From: Fasciola hepatica
Lineage: Eukaryota > Platyhelminthes > Trematoda > Plagiorchiida > Fasciolidae
Direction of reading: 5' to 3'
Assembly: GCA_948099385.1 (NCBI GenBank)
Contig: CANUEZ040000117.1
Coordinates: 358,001-422,000 of the forward strand
Length of the DNA stretch: 64,000 bases
Shown: piece by piece, positions 1 to 11,858 of the stretch
Numbering within the stretch: the stretch's first letter is position 1
Layout of the letters: every line of letters begins with the position of its first letter
Program-made: the position numbers and the translations under genes
Notes under the pieces: model-generated
Told to the model about the DNA's origin: nothing
The model's input: only the letters and a program-made list of their open reading frames with translations
Database searches by the model: none

Positions 1-3000
1 GCCGGTAAGAAGCGACCCAAGATAGAAAGGGTTCAGTGATGCCAAAGAATTGGATTTTAGCCAAAGTATGAGATTGTGACACTTGGTCAGAAGCCTTTAC
101 CTTATCTAAGTGTGGTACTATGAGAGCCATTTCATTGTCTGCCATCTCAGTGATGTGTTTCGAGAAGTCTATTTGGCTTACCGGGCATGAACCTGACCGA
201 AGGAAACCGTGTTTTCAGGTACCAGTAAGGTTAAATTTTAAAAGGAAACTCAGCTCGTTGGCAGCTGACTGGATTTCATTGATAGGGTAAACAAATTGGT
301 ATATAAGAAGATCGATGCGTGCAAGCTTCGAATGTGTCTGAATTCGGGGTGCGAATTTAAGTTAGCTGGGCAAGGAAAGTATACGGTTCCTGCGAATCCT
401 AGTGAGCTAACTTTGAACAAACACCATAGGAAAAAACTCATGTTAGGAAGTAGTTCACGAGGCGGGGTTCCAGAATATAGACAAGAGTCAACTGCCATGG
501 CTGCCATCAGTCGCGGGTCACCTCGGAGTGAAGCAGTTGGTGTTTGACAGATACCAAGACAAACAACGTAAATTCATGAAAGGGTAAGAGAGCCTGGTCG
601 AACCGAAAATTTCGGACCCGGTAAAAACGTTCTTGTCAAGCATTATTGACAAGGGGTCCCACAAGCAGTAGAATAGCGCAAAATGCTTAGGCCCAAAATA
701 GGCTCCAAAATGCTCATGACGCTCTAAAGAGTGTTAAGACGCAGCCACTCAGATTATCACTTGAACCGATTGAAGAAGTGGGTCTAGAAAGCCGGCGATC
801 AAAGGGTGGCACGTTTTCGTTGGCTGACCCGGTGATAAAACTGCAGAGTTTGAGCATCGCCTTAAGTCACGTGAAATGTAGCTCTAACTTCAACGCAGTC
901 CGCGCACGGACTTGCTTGCTTGTTGCCTATCCTTTTGACCGCAGGTTATTTCGCCGGAGAAAGCGGAAAGCTTAAGCCGTTGTGAAAGCGAAGCCACATT
1001 CGCAAAATGTGACTGGATGTATCGACCGACGGTAGCAAACCGTCTATAGCAGGTCGGAAAAGATCATTCAATAGGTCAGTAGAGTTTATGGGCAAACGAT
1101 ACACAACTAACAAACCCGGCTGGAGGATTATCCAAGAGGTGAACCATAAGCGAACATTCGGGCTTTCTCACTGGAGGATAGGCATCCAGGGAAACCTATG
1201 ATATGCGGAATGAATTATTAGCCACTAAAAGTTCGCAATGCTTATGGTTGGGCTCGTCTGACAGACAGGAACTGGCCATAGAGCACAAAGCCTGTGTTAT
1301 GTGCCTGAATGGCTCAGGTCAAGGGCTGTCTATTCTGACCTAGCCTTACCGAGTACAAAACCGTTTCCATATGCGTGTACTTCAGACAAACCCGCAATGT
1401 TGAAGTTGATCCCAGTTGGGGTGGTGGCAGAGAGGAATGGGTAGGGCGATTATTTTCTGGCATGCAGGTTACAACACAAACTAGCAACTAAGGGGTCAGC
1501 AAAAAGGCATGGCCTGGAGAGTTAACCAACGTAGCTAATCATAGACGCAGCTGGAGGCACGCGTGCCCTTCCGTGGGACAAAATTGACCCAAGACTATAG
1601 TAAACTGTGGTTACCGGGAATATGGACGCTTGTACTGACGTAATCAACAGAATCCACTCAGACGGTGGGCCCACCGGTGGCTTCACTTGAAGGCGGTACC
1701 ACTTGTGGAAGCAAAGAACGTATTAGATGATATGTTGTTGGGTGCAATGTGCCAGAATCTCACTGGGTATTAAACCAGAAGACCGGAGGAAGAAAAGAGC
1801 CATGCTCAATTCGCTTAATTTTGATACCAATGTTCCTCCTGCTGAAGTGATATGCAGGCTTCGGGTCGATAGGTTGGCCATATTTGCAGACACTGGAAAA
1901 GTTCTTTCAAGAAGGAGTACATGGCCGAGATGGGGATATACTTGTATAACCGTGTGGCCGAGAGGCAACACTACAAGTAACCTGAAGAATGCTGTCTGGT
2001 GTAGCGTCCGTTCCTAGCGATCTGCCGACCATTCTAAGTAAATTTTGCCCAAAGGCGGCGACTGAACATCACAGGAGTTCAGCAAGTAAAGAAAGATGGA
2101 GAACTTTCACGACAGACCTTGTTGGATCATTTGTCGATGCACAAGCGTCTATGTTGCAGGTGGTCAAGCTACAGGCTGTTCCAGAACCACGCGATTTTTA
2201 ACTGATGAAAAGGATGCTGAATAGCAGGCCGTTCCTTTGGTCTATATTCAAAACAGAAAGAACCGGTGAACTTCTGGAACTTTACGGTAACAGTCTACCT
2301 TTTGAACACATCACATGTCACCATAGTTTTTTACCAATAGTAATAATGTCTCATCACGTAAAACCCGAAGCATGCTTGATGGCTAGGTCAAAAGCTCAGT
2401 ATGGCTTGCATCTAGGAAAATGATGAATATTTTAAATCGGAGTGAAGGGGAAAAGTAAGGTTTGCTGAACTGCTTTTTTAAGGCAGAATGATCTTAGCTT
2501 TTTGGTGGCACTTGTGAGATCGTATCAGTAAGCTGGTTTTAAACAGTTTGTTAGTACCGTATCAGCTTTACTCAAAAGTTGAGGCTCTTACTTTGCTGGA
2601 CCCATCGTTTTTGCAGATAAAGATTTTTCTACCTTTCTGGGTGTACTCTAATTTTGTGTACTAGCCTAATACCATGACGTCACGAGTGCCCAGCACATGC
2701 GGAGGATGTGTGGAAAAATGGAATTGCTTGTGACCTTTGCTTGATGTGGGTGCATGCAGGCTGTTCGGGGGTTAAAAATAGCAGCCGGATTGCTTGAACA
2801 GAGTTTGTACGCAACCACTGCAAGGCTGCTGCGGAACAGGCCGCCGTAGGCAAAGAAATGTGTAGTAGGGTACAGGGGCTTGTGGGACCGCAGGTCAGTT
2901 TTGAAAGTGGAGCTGAGAAAGAGAAGGTGAAAGTCGGGTATGCTAAAAGGACGAGAAAGACATTTTGGAATGTGGGAGAAATCAAACAAAAGGCAGAGTC

Positions 3001-3780
3001 CGAGAAACAGAGAGAAGTAGGTTCCCAAAAATTCAGAAAGCGGCGAAAGAACCCCCAGCATGATATTAAGAGAAAAGGGGGGAGTGGCACCAGGTATTAG
3101 CACGGGAGGTTAAGATAATGAATCTCTGAGGGGGCCTCAAGACAAAAATGAAATATTCACAAAGCGATTACCACAGGTCAAGTCGACGGAGAATCCTGTC
3201 CTTTTGGTGAGAAGGAGCCTGCTCGAAAACAACGGTGAGGAGCTTTACCTTGAGAGGGGTTTAAGCAAGTTGAGGTTTTGAGCTGAAGAGGGTTAGAAAT
3301 ATCCTCAGGAGGGAGAGCATAATCCTTGTGACAGGGGCTAAAAATAATACACAGGGTAGAAGCTTGGAAGCGACCGAGATCAGGGTAGCAGATACGTCCA
3401 GCCCGGCTAACTTCGGTAGAGCTTTTTGACTATAACCCTCGGAACCAGCTTCTATCACGGGCAGGCTACATTCTCTAAGGCACAAGTATGAGATACCGCA
3501 TTTTAGCTCATGTCTGCAATACGGGACTGAGGAGGCAGGGGGTTAAAATACGGTAGAGAGCAAGTGCAAGCAAACAGTGAAGTTAGAGATCCGGGCAAAG
3601 GTAAAGCGGTAAATAAGGGACCAGCGCCATCCGGCCATGGCCTCTTTTGAAAATTTGATGAAGAAGGAAGTTGTAGTAGGGCAAGCCACTGCAGGACAAC
3701 GGTAGTCCTAAGCAGACTGCTAAAGGCCAATAAAGTATACGGAGAGAGAAGGAAAATGAGATACAGTATCGCATGCTCGA
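1..3780. other. No recognised gene; diverged sequence
   Basis: I see no recognisable gene here. The plus strand is purine-rich, as in the LINE that follows, so part of this may be the eroded 5' portion of that element or of older repeats. Short open frames exist (for example 1,727-2,017 on plus and 2,680-3,090 on minus), but none carries a motif I can name, and those at 2.7-3.1 kb overlap on both strands. The frame at 2,858-3,100 (+) is lysine- and arginine-rich and could be LINE ORF1 debris, but this is only a guess. Confidence 0.4.
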
Positions 3781-3949
3781 GAAGTTGAGCTAGTGGACCA
3801 GATCGTCGCACAAGCAAACCAGGGCACTAGTGTACCGGATTTAAAAGCTTGGCAGCCGCTCGGGTGCTCCGCTCGAGGGGCACATAAGTTGAAGGAGAGA
3901 GGGGATGTTCCGCCAAGAAAGGCCAGGGTGGTGAAATACACCAATGCTG

Positions 3950-4560
3950 GCAGCTTCAGGAATGAATGGGTGTGGCTGATAGAAGGGGTTGGAAGCTGTG
4001 GCTGCGAGGTGTTTGCAGTATGCCAGGAGTGGTTATCTGAAAACGACCGTAGCCCGCAGGCAGTCGGAAAACACTATGGGGTCTGTCGGCGAGACATATG
4101 CGGCAATACTGTGGTAGGCGGGCTCACCTTTCTCATTAGAGAAGATAATGTACTATGGGTTTCAGCTATGTATTCTCATTGTGAAACAGGCCACGAGAAA
4201 AACTGAAATTTCGCGCGCGAACGGTAGTCCAAACTCGGAAACGGAAGAAGACAGAACTCGCTCTGGCACTTGAGTACTTAGAGGCAGTAGCAAATGCAAT
4301 ACTGATCTCTGGCGATCTTACCCTGCCGAAAGCGGAGTCAAACTTGAAAAACTGTATATTTGACGAAGAAGAGGAGCACTTTATCTAGTTGTTCCACGAA
4401 AGAATCTTATCTCAGCCCAGAAAATGAAACATTGGATAAAAAACGGGACACAAACAGTCATCACTAGACCTGGCGATCAAGAAATAAGATAGCCAAAAAG
4501 GGGGGGTCATTTTTCATTCACCTTCGGGCAGGAGTGATCACACGTTGATGAAGTTTTGCA
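3950..4560 (+). pseudogene. LINE A endonuclease domain remnant
   Basis: Remnant of the APE-like endonuclease that nicks target DNA to prime reverse transcription. The open frame 3,793-4,206 contains a CQEWLSEND block resembling the TETWL/QETWL motif and a GGLTFLIRED block resembling the GGGVLIYV strand. In a shifted frame from about 4,261 follows ILISGDLTLP, a mutated copy of the catalytic GDFN motif with Asn replaced by Thr, and near 4,465 SSLDLAIKK, the usual SxLDLVIT strand. Stops between the blocks show that it is inactive. The order and spacing fit LINE ORF2 upstream of the RT at 5.2 kb. Confidence 0.75.
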
Positions 4561-5199
4561 TTACACCTCAAGCACTCGAGGGCCGCACAGAGACATCGTG
4601 AGAATTTTGAGAAACTTAACGCCGCCGAATTAAATACAAAAGCAGCTTAGCTGGACTGAGATGCAAACAATGAAGGCGCCTCTGTGGCGGACAAGTTGTA
4701 GGCAGTTATGTGGAACCTGCGGCCCTGAAGAACAAGTTTGCCCAACTGCGAGGAAACAATCACAAGAGAGGGCTAAGTGGTGGTCAGCATTGGTTAGAAA
4801 GGTCATCCGGAAAAGTGATAGGAGTTGACAGGTGTTCAAAGCAGCTGGAAGTCAGAGAGCGTAGCCACTGTACACTGAACACCGAAGAGCAGCTCTTTAT
4901 ATAAAAAGCGCAAAATATCTTCTAGCCAAAGTCGGCAAAAGCTGTTAAGCAAAACCACAAGGAGTGTCTTGGGTAAGCCCAATCAAAGGGTGCCCTGAGG
5001 ACGAGTATCGGATCACCAGTGTGGGGCAATAAAAGGGAAGTCTGTGAAGAGCAAAGCAAGGCGCAGGCGGTCAGTAAATACTTCGAAGGTGTGCATCGAA
5101 GAGATGAGGGGCATCGTGAGACACCAGAAGACCCACTGGGAGTGTACGTCAAGCTACACACGCCCATATTTTCAGGGGAGCCAGACAGCATAAGTTCAG

Positions 5200-6390
5200 C
5201 TAGCACAAAATCATCGGCTGCTGCAACAAGTGGGTATGTTTGTTGGCTGCTTCATGCAGTTGGTAGTGAAGGTGTATTACCAACCGACTGGAAGGCAGCG
5301 GCAGTAGCGGCTATTCATAAAGGTGAACCGCGCTCAAAGGAGAAAAACTGCAGGCCTGTAAGTCCTACCTGTATCCTTTGCAGTTGCTTGGAGAAGCTTT
5401 TAGGAAGACTCGTCTACAAGCACTTGGCAGAACACAAGCTGCTGAGTGAAGCACAGAGTGGGTTTCTGAAGGGAGATCAAGCCTCTCAAACATTCGGCGG
5501 TTTTTGGACAAGATCTCAACACAACTGGACAAAGAATTAGTGGAAGTTTGCTATCAGGACTTTAGCAGGGCGTTCGACTCAGTGAGTCACTGACGGCATC
5601 TGAGTAAGCTTAAGGCCTATGGGATGGAAGGACAGCTAAATAGTTGGATAGGTAACTTACTGGCCAAGGGGACTTTCTACGTTAGGGCTGGAGATGCAGC
5701 CTCCAAGTCAGTATGTGAGGCGAGCAATGTACCTCAGGGACCATTTCTAAGGTCGTCCCTATTACTGTTCTACATAAATGACTTGTGTTTCATATTTACA
5801 GACGACATGAAGGTTTTCCTATCAGGTCAGCGAGAATTACCAGTTAGATATTTTGAGAAGGTCCTCAATTGAGCGAACAAGTGAAAAAGGCGGGTAAACT
5901 GAATGGAAGTCATTTACTGACCAGTGTGTCAGTGAGCTTTGCCGCAATGGGGGAAAATGGACCGTTTGCGTTTGACGCGGAGAAATAGATAAAAGACTTA
6001 GGTGTTATTATGACTGCGGACTTCATACAGGCGGAGAACGGAAAAATGACTATTTATGGAGCTAGTAAGGAGATTTTTGGGCCTAAGTCAACAGTTTCCT
6101 GCAAAAATGATATGCGGTTGTACCCCTTTGCAAGGCAATAGTAAAACCACACTTCGATTGCTGAACACGAGCTGGAACACCTTCCCCAAGCAAATGATGC
6201 ATCCCGCCCCGGAAAATTCCGGAAGCTGGCCGCTAGAATGGTGGAGGATCCGCGAGATAGGACCGACAGCCGGAGGCTGCAGAACATGGGGCTTATTCTC
6301 CCTAACGAAGGAGACTACGGGAGGACCTCTCTGAGGCCTTTGAAATTCAAAGGAACTTGGGGGAACTAAACTCCGAAAACATATTTATGA
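5200..6390 (+). pseudogene. LINE A reverse transcriptase and C-terminal region
   Basis: Reverse transcriptase of LINE A. The frame 5,019-5,540 carries the start of the fingers and palm: LPTDWKAAAVAAIHKG, CRPVSPTCI, and a LLSEAQSGFLKG block. A frameshift near 5,490 moves the reading to another frame with LVEVCYQDFSRAFDSVSH, broken by a stop. The frame 5,624-5,872 continues with KLKAYGMEGQLNSWIGN, VRAGDAASKSVCEASNVPQG, LLLFYINDL and FTDDMKV. The catalytic FADD box is therefore FTDD: both aspartates remain but the Ala is changed. From about 5,990 comes KDLGVIMTADF, and near 6,200 a KLAARMVEDPRDRTDSRRL block typical of the CR1 C-terminal region. At least three frame breaks make it a pseudogene. 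Confidence 0.87.
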
Positions 6391-6560
6391 CAGCCGTCAA
6401 CAACTGGACAAGGGGGAATGGCATAGAACCATGGAGAGCGCTCTCAAGACTGGAAGTGACCGTCGGCTTCTTTCGCAACTAGGTAGTTGGATGAGAGAAC
6501 CGGCTGACCGAAGAGCTGGTTATTTTGAAACTTGTAGAACCTTTCAACAGAATGCTAGAC

Positions 6561-6886
6561 AGTAAGTGGGAAGAGATAGTCCCCGAAGAAGATTTATATA
6601 GTTACACGAGAACACGGGGGGTGAAATAATAGCAGATGTCCTGCGGAACAAAGCAAGGCGTACTGTTTATGAGGGAATGCCCACACAAAATTTGTCACTC
6701 ATCTGGAAGTTGGGGAGAATTTTTCACTCATTTTGTTTTCAGCAAACCTGGATTGGTGGAAGATCCTACCTAATGAACAGTCAGGAAGAACTTAGAAAAT
6801 TCGCAGTGGTGTGTGTTCACTGGATCGCATACTGTCCAAAGAAATCTGAGATGAATGTAACTCTTCATAGCCCGTGCGAAGTTGAA
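6561..6886. other. Junction between LINE A and repeat module
   Basis: No gene seen. From about 6,780 the sequence begins to look faintly like the end of the module in the right arm of palindrome 2 (near 57.72-57.81 kb); clear homology starts only at about 6,887. Confidence 0.35.
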
Positions 6887-8310
6887 GGTCAAGTTCAGGT
6901 GGCTGAGTTGACCTGAGTGTTAGAGATGACCGAAATTTCGGGACATAACGTGAAACGGACAAGATTGGACAGCATCACTGGAGAGCCAATCAGAAAAGAT
7001 GAAAACTTCTAGGGGGCGAGTACTTGTACTGGAGGACGTTGAATGATAATAAGATGACTTTAAACCGGATGGGGAACGGAGACATCGAATCAGCCGCAAA
7101 ATACGAAAGATCATGGATCGGTCCATTGGTAATGATTGGTGTGCGGCGGCTAGGAAAGTGCACCTAATTTGGAAGCGATTTCACGTCCAGGCTGAAGCCG
7201 TAAAAGTTTCAATCAGGAAATGGGTCAAAGAGCACAGCAAACCTGGAGCATTGGATATTTTCGGGATGACGGCTGAGAGTGAGAAGGGGCACTGCCAAAC
7301 GGCTTGGCAGGTGTGTGGCGACATTGGAACGGCTATAATGTCAAAACGAAATGAAGGGCGAGTCAAACGAAAAAGAGTAAAAGATGAGTCAACTATTCAT
7401 GTCCTTTACAGAACGGGTACGGGATGCCTACATGTAACAATCTGCTGGAAGAGTTAAATTATAGTGCGCAGAAATGGATAGAACATGGTGCTTTATAAAA
7501 TCGGTATGATACAATGAAATATCTCAAAACGGATGGTCGATTAAACTGTTGAGGGAAGCAAATATTCACCAGTGAGGTCTCCGACAGCTGTGAGTATACG
7601 GAGGTAGTTTTCAAACATTGACGTTGACCAGGGTTCGTATTGCGGCAATGCATGGCGAAGTTGGAAGTGGTAGTAAATATTGTAGTAAAGTAGTGACAAG
7701 TTCCGGTTTTTGAATGAAAATGGATACAGGAATAACTCATGAATCACATGGTCATCGCAGCGGCAAATATTGACCAAGAGGGAAAGAGGGGTGCAGAGAG
7801 GAAAGAGGTAAGTCATAGTTTAATAATTTTGTTTCATTTTTGGGGTAGATAACGAGGTGCCTACAGAGAACGGAATCTACTAAACCACTTCACTAACAGT
7901 GAACAAGAGTACAGAGGACGTGGTGCTTAACAAGATCAGGGTGATGCAGTGAGAGATCTCGGTGCGGATATTTAGCTGAACTGATGGGAGTGATAAAACT
8001 CTGAATAAAGTGTGTGACAGGTGGTCGAATATGGAGATGAACTTCGAGCAGTGACGTCATCCGGGGTCAACATTGTGGTAGCAGAAGTGGAAACAGATGC
8101 TTGAACAGTGGTATAAACGAGTTCTGATCTTAAGAATGGAAACGGGAGTGCATTGGGAAGGGACCGGTGAATAATAGGGCTTGAGGGGGGATTGAAAAGC
8201 ACTATAATAGGATATTATCGGGGAGCGAAAGCGAGGATTATGTGAGAGTAAGAAAGTCGTCCATCACAGAAAAGGTGTATCACAGCGATAGTTGTGAGCG
8301 TGAGGATAAG
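6887..8310 (-). mobile_element. LINE 3' tail module, third copy, distal half
   Basis: Homologous to 57,815-59,240 in the right arm of palindrome 2 and, inverted, to 45,355-46,780 in the left arm. About 7,140-8,000 is nearly identical to those arms with the same spacing, whereas 6,887-7,140 and 8,000-8,310 are clearly more diverged. The palindrome copies carry an extra 13-14 bp near 59,007 that is absent here at about 8,086. The sense strand (minus) is pyrimidine-rich and non-coding. By its relation to 46,917-46,965 it is the long 3' untranslated tail of a LINE. Open frames in it, such as 7,113-7,457 (+) and 7,541-7,816 (-), recur in all three copies because the DNA is copied; I do not regard them as genes. 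Homology stops at 8,310 where LINE C is inserted. Confidence 0.8.
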
Positions 8311-11062
8311 AAATGTATGGACGTGGTTATGCTGCAGAGCATTGAAGTTCTGGAATAAGTTGCCCATCAAAACCCCGACATTGTCAGTCCATGTCCCAAT
8401 TTTTATCGGCACTCGTTTCACATCTCAACTTTACCTGTGTAATTCAGCCACCCAAATTGTGCATAGCTGAGGATGCAGCATACGGGAGAGGTATGGACGC
8501 CTATGGCCAATTCTTTTGCGGACCCTGCTACCAACAATTGAGTGCACTATCAACGATATACAGTCTCATTTATCCGGCTGAGTTCTCAAAGTCTGACTAG
8601 CCCTGTCCATACCCGTAATGAGTAAATGGAATTGAAATACCATTATTTTCCTACACCGTGCCTTCCCCTTCTCCCGTAGTCTCGGACATACTTATGCTTC
8701 ACCCTCTTTTTTATTTGTTCCCGTTGATAGTTTATCTACAGCAGGGGCACACCCTGACTGCATTTTACTATCCGTTTTCCTTTCCCGGTTTTCCCCCCTT
8801 GCGCATTTCACCTCCAACGTTGGCCATTTGCCCCAGCGTCGTGAAGGTCATCCCCATTATATACGCGCCTGGATAACCCTGCTGTGTGGTCCTTTATCAA
8901 CAGTGGGCTCCGCTGGTTCAACTCTCTGTGACTTGCCACAACGTGGCCATCTGACTGCGAACCACATACTTCAATAGCTGAACCACGCCTCACATGCGTA
9001 ATCATCGATTAATGTTAGTGCTAATCGGAACGGTGCCGGGGGCGGCCCCAACCGCCTCCCTGACCGGAGCACATCAGGCATAAAGGCCGAGTGCAACGAA
9101 GTGCGGGCGCAACTAGCCTGGTGGATCACTCCTGTGTTCACTCGTAAAGTGCTTTACAAATTTGGTGTCCAGCTCGCGGTCAGCTCCGCCCACCACCATT
9201 AATTGTGGATTTAACTCTCTCTCCCTGTCACAACCCTACCGCATTCAATATAACTGCTTGTGGATTGCATGCTTTCGTCACCTCCGCCCCACCACCGTAG
9301 GAATATCTGTCGATTTGTTCATCACCAACCACTTCCTGTTTTATCCCTTCGATTGCGAGCGCAGCGCCTCTATGTCCTCAGTACCACCGCCATCATTCTA
9401 CCACCGTTTGCACACCAATCATTTTGGCCCTTTCCTTCATCGTTTTTCATCATCAGTCTCATGCTCTTCTATACCCAACCCCCAGGCTAGAACTTATCGT
9501 TCAATCTCTGCTTCCTTTATGACCACATAAAAAACCATAGAATATCTGCCATGTATTTGATGCTACGTCGTACGAATCCCTTTTTGTCTCTCCATCAGAA
9601 AACGCTTTGGCTGGCGTGGTCGGTTTATTCCACTTACGCAATTGCTTGCAGGCAGGCAGACCTCAAGCTCCATTGTCCCATCTCTGCTACGCGCACATAT
9701 TCCTCATGATTCTCTCCCATCTCAGGCTCTCTTGTCCTACATCTCCTCCAAGCTCGGTTCAAATCGAGCTTCACCCGTGGTAGAACGACCCAGTTGTTCA
9801 TCACTCGGCTGCTTCAATTTGGCCAGTCCCCACTTTTCCCGTCTTGTATTTTATTTGCCGTAGACATTTTTATTGCGCTTTTTCGGTTGTTTTGTTTCTC
9901 CACTTTCCACTCATTGTCAAGAAATCGGCTCGCCATGAAATTCAAAATCAGATTCTATAGGATTTGCCCCTTCTGATCTTCCATACACCCGTATTGCTCT
10001 TACAATGTTCTCCGGTACAACTGCTGTATCCATGCACCCACTCCGATTTATTGCTCAGTTACCTTTCGCGGCTCTTTTTTCTCACTACCCTGGTCACCAA
10101 ACAAACTTATTTTCTCCGCGTTTTCTAGCCACCTCTCTAGTCATCATCCTGCCACTTCTGAACGTACGTCCATTCCCTATTGCTTCTCCCATGATCAACG
10201 GTCATCGCATGATGCGCTTCCTTTGAACAATTTAGTCCTTTTGTCCCCGCTAGCTCTCCCCGAACTCTCTCTCTTTCTTCATGAACTGTTCAGCACAGCT
10301 GACAGCTTCTCAACTCCCTGAGGGCTGTATTCTTCTCTGCGGATCTACTATATTTCATGCATCAAAATAAAACAAAATGCCATGATTTTCCGCCGATATT
10401 CCACATTTAATTGTTCACAAGGTGCATGTTTTTTCCTACGTCCCCCAGTTTTCGATGGCCATCTCTCTTGCGACCTCCAACCGATTCTCTTGACATACGT
10501 CTACTCTTAAAATACCTGTACCTTTTGGCAACCGTATACCTTATAGCTGGCCCACATTTACTAGCCCTCACCGCTTGCACTATGTTCCACAAATTTCTGC
10601 AACTTGCTACGGATCATTTATCGCTGCTTGGCGTTGCATCATTTCTAGCCATTCTCCTTCCACACGTGTAAGTTTATTCTCCACTGTCTTTCAGTAAAAC
10701 ATTTTTCCAATCGTATTTTTGTCTTTTTCGTGTACAACTCCAAATTTTCAGCTATCTCTACCCGGACCAGTCAGACCCACAATCTAACCCCGACCGCTGG
10801 ATTCACCAGGCAATAATTCAAATTCGTCTACGAGCCCATTTAAAGCCCCCCCGGCTGTCCCCTGGTGTGCGAACATCTATCCAATATTCAGCTTACCTTC
10901 GTCTTCCATCTATCTACATCGAGTTCATCTGTTCCAAACTAGCCATACCTTCTTTGATAATCACGAAATATTTTCCATAAATCCGTCTGTGACATTTTTA
11001 TCATGTATATGACATGCTTCGGGGTTCTCCGAAATAAACCATTATTATTATTGTTAATATTT
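8311..11062 (+). mobile_element. 5'-truncated LINE 'C' with long pyrimidine-rich 3' UTR
   Basis: A plus-strand LINE fragment inserted in the opposite orientation inside the third copy of the tail module. It begins with the last codons of ORF2: near 8,350 the plus strand reads FWNKLPIKT, the WNKLP block that closes many CR1-like ORF2 proteins. The remaining ~2.6 kb is pyrimidine-rich and non-coding, and it ends at 11,011-11,062 with a terminal signature (GCATGCTTCGG..., then TCCGAAATAAACC, then ATT repeats) shared with the tails at 46,917-46,965 and 47,750-47,803. A block near 9,030-9,150 also matches the tail module near 45,000-45,120, so it belongs to the same broad LINE family. No exact target-site duplication could be read, because the flanks have diverged. 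Confidence 0.78.
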
Positions 11063-11850
11063 ATCGTGCCATTGACCCTTACGGAACACGAGCACAGTAA
11101 CCGGTGAGAACAAAGTAAGACACACCGAGTGATGCGCGTGAGTAACAGGGTAGCAGGAAAATCGGAACTTGGCAATCCTCAACCAGTGCTGACGGGTACG
11201 GTTGGCCATGCGCTGGACAGTCAAGCTGGAAATCACTTCAATGAGTGAACATAGGAGGTGCGATCCACCATCCTAGTTGCACCCTTGCAGCGTTTTAAAC
11301 GTCCTTAACCCACGATGTGCGCCAGCCAAGGCGGTGGATCTCGCTGCGCCTCGCACCGTTGGGTTTGAAACGAGTTAACATTGTTCAATGTGGCAGCCCG
11401 AGGCTTCGGTTGAGTTGGGGGCAGACATTCCTTGGATAGATAACGCAATGCTGCTGCTGTAGGACAGGGGATAGAGAAGATGGTGAAACTGTGAATGAGA
11501 AAAACACTCAATATCCAGTGATTAGATGAGTATTGGACCAGAAAGTCCGGATTGATGAAGTAAATTACCATACAAAATGGTGGAATAGATGGACCTGAAC
11601 GATAGTCGATGTGTAGACGGACTAAGATCGTGCCGGAGCTATGGCATGTAAGACGAGGGAGAGAGCGTTGAATCCTTGGAAGTGTGAAAGTACTAAGATT
11701 CGTTGATGGGGTTGAGACAGGACTTGGGGTAACCAGTGTGTATGGAGAGAACAAAATTCCACACGAAATCATGGAACAAAACCAGCTTAAGAATAGTGTG
11801 TGGGAACAATGTCTGATGTCATGAGTTGAGGCGGAATTTAGTTAATGAAC
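11063..11850 (-). mobile_element. LINE 3' tail module, third copy, proximal half
   Basis: Continuation of the module interrupted by LINE C. It matches 59,300-60,065 in the right arm of palindrome 2. About 11,250-11,800 is almost identical to both palindrome arms, while 11,063-11,250, next to the insertion, is visibly more diverged. The frame at 11,305-11,772 (-) is preserved in all three copies with one residue varying (Pro here and in the left arm, Ser in the right arm). It has no recognisable domain, and I treat it as untranslated LINE tail. Homology ends near 11,850, where the reverse-strand LINE B coding remnant begins. Confidence 0.78.
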
Positions 11851-11858
11851 CACTTTAA

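Larger units (their letters stand above)
3790..6560 (+). mobile_element. Degenerate CR1-like LINE 'A'
   Basis: A plus-strand non-LTR retrotransposon. Pieces of an APE-type endonuclease (about 3.95-4.56 kb), a linker, a reverse transcriptase (about 5.2-5.87 kb) and the conserved C-terminal region (about 5.99-6.39 kb) lie in the order expected of LINE ORF2, but stops and frameshifts separate them, so it is dead. The wording of the RT and C-terminal blocks (DWKAAAVAAIHKG, DFSRAFDSVSH, NVPQGPF, KDLGVIMTADF) is that of trematode CR1/SR1-type elements. Its sense strand is purine-rich, unlike the pyrimidine-rich sense strands of the other LINEs in the window, so it belongs to a separate lineage. No target-site duplication or 3' tail was found; both limits are approximate. 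Confidence 0.85.

Noticed and set aside
2680..3103. Overlapping 136- and 145-residue minus frames as a gene
   Set aside because: Two minus frames and a plus frame are all open over the same stretch, which is expected of biased composition; no domain is seen.
7113..8202. Conserved open frames repeated in three places (7,113-7,457; 46,210-46,554; 58,041-58,385 and neighbours) as a real gene family
   Set aside because: They are conserved because the DNA is duplicated. Both strands show equally long frames, no domain is visible, and the region behaves as a LINE 3' UTR.
11305..11772. 155-aa minus-strand frame present in three copies as a host gene
   Set aside because: It is inside the LINE tail module, has no motif, and the copies differ too little to show coding constraint.
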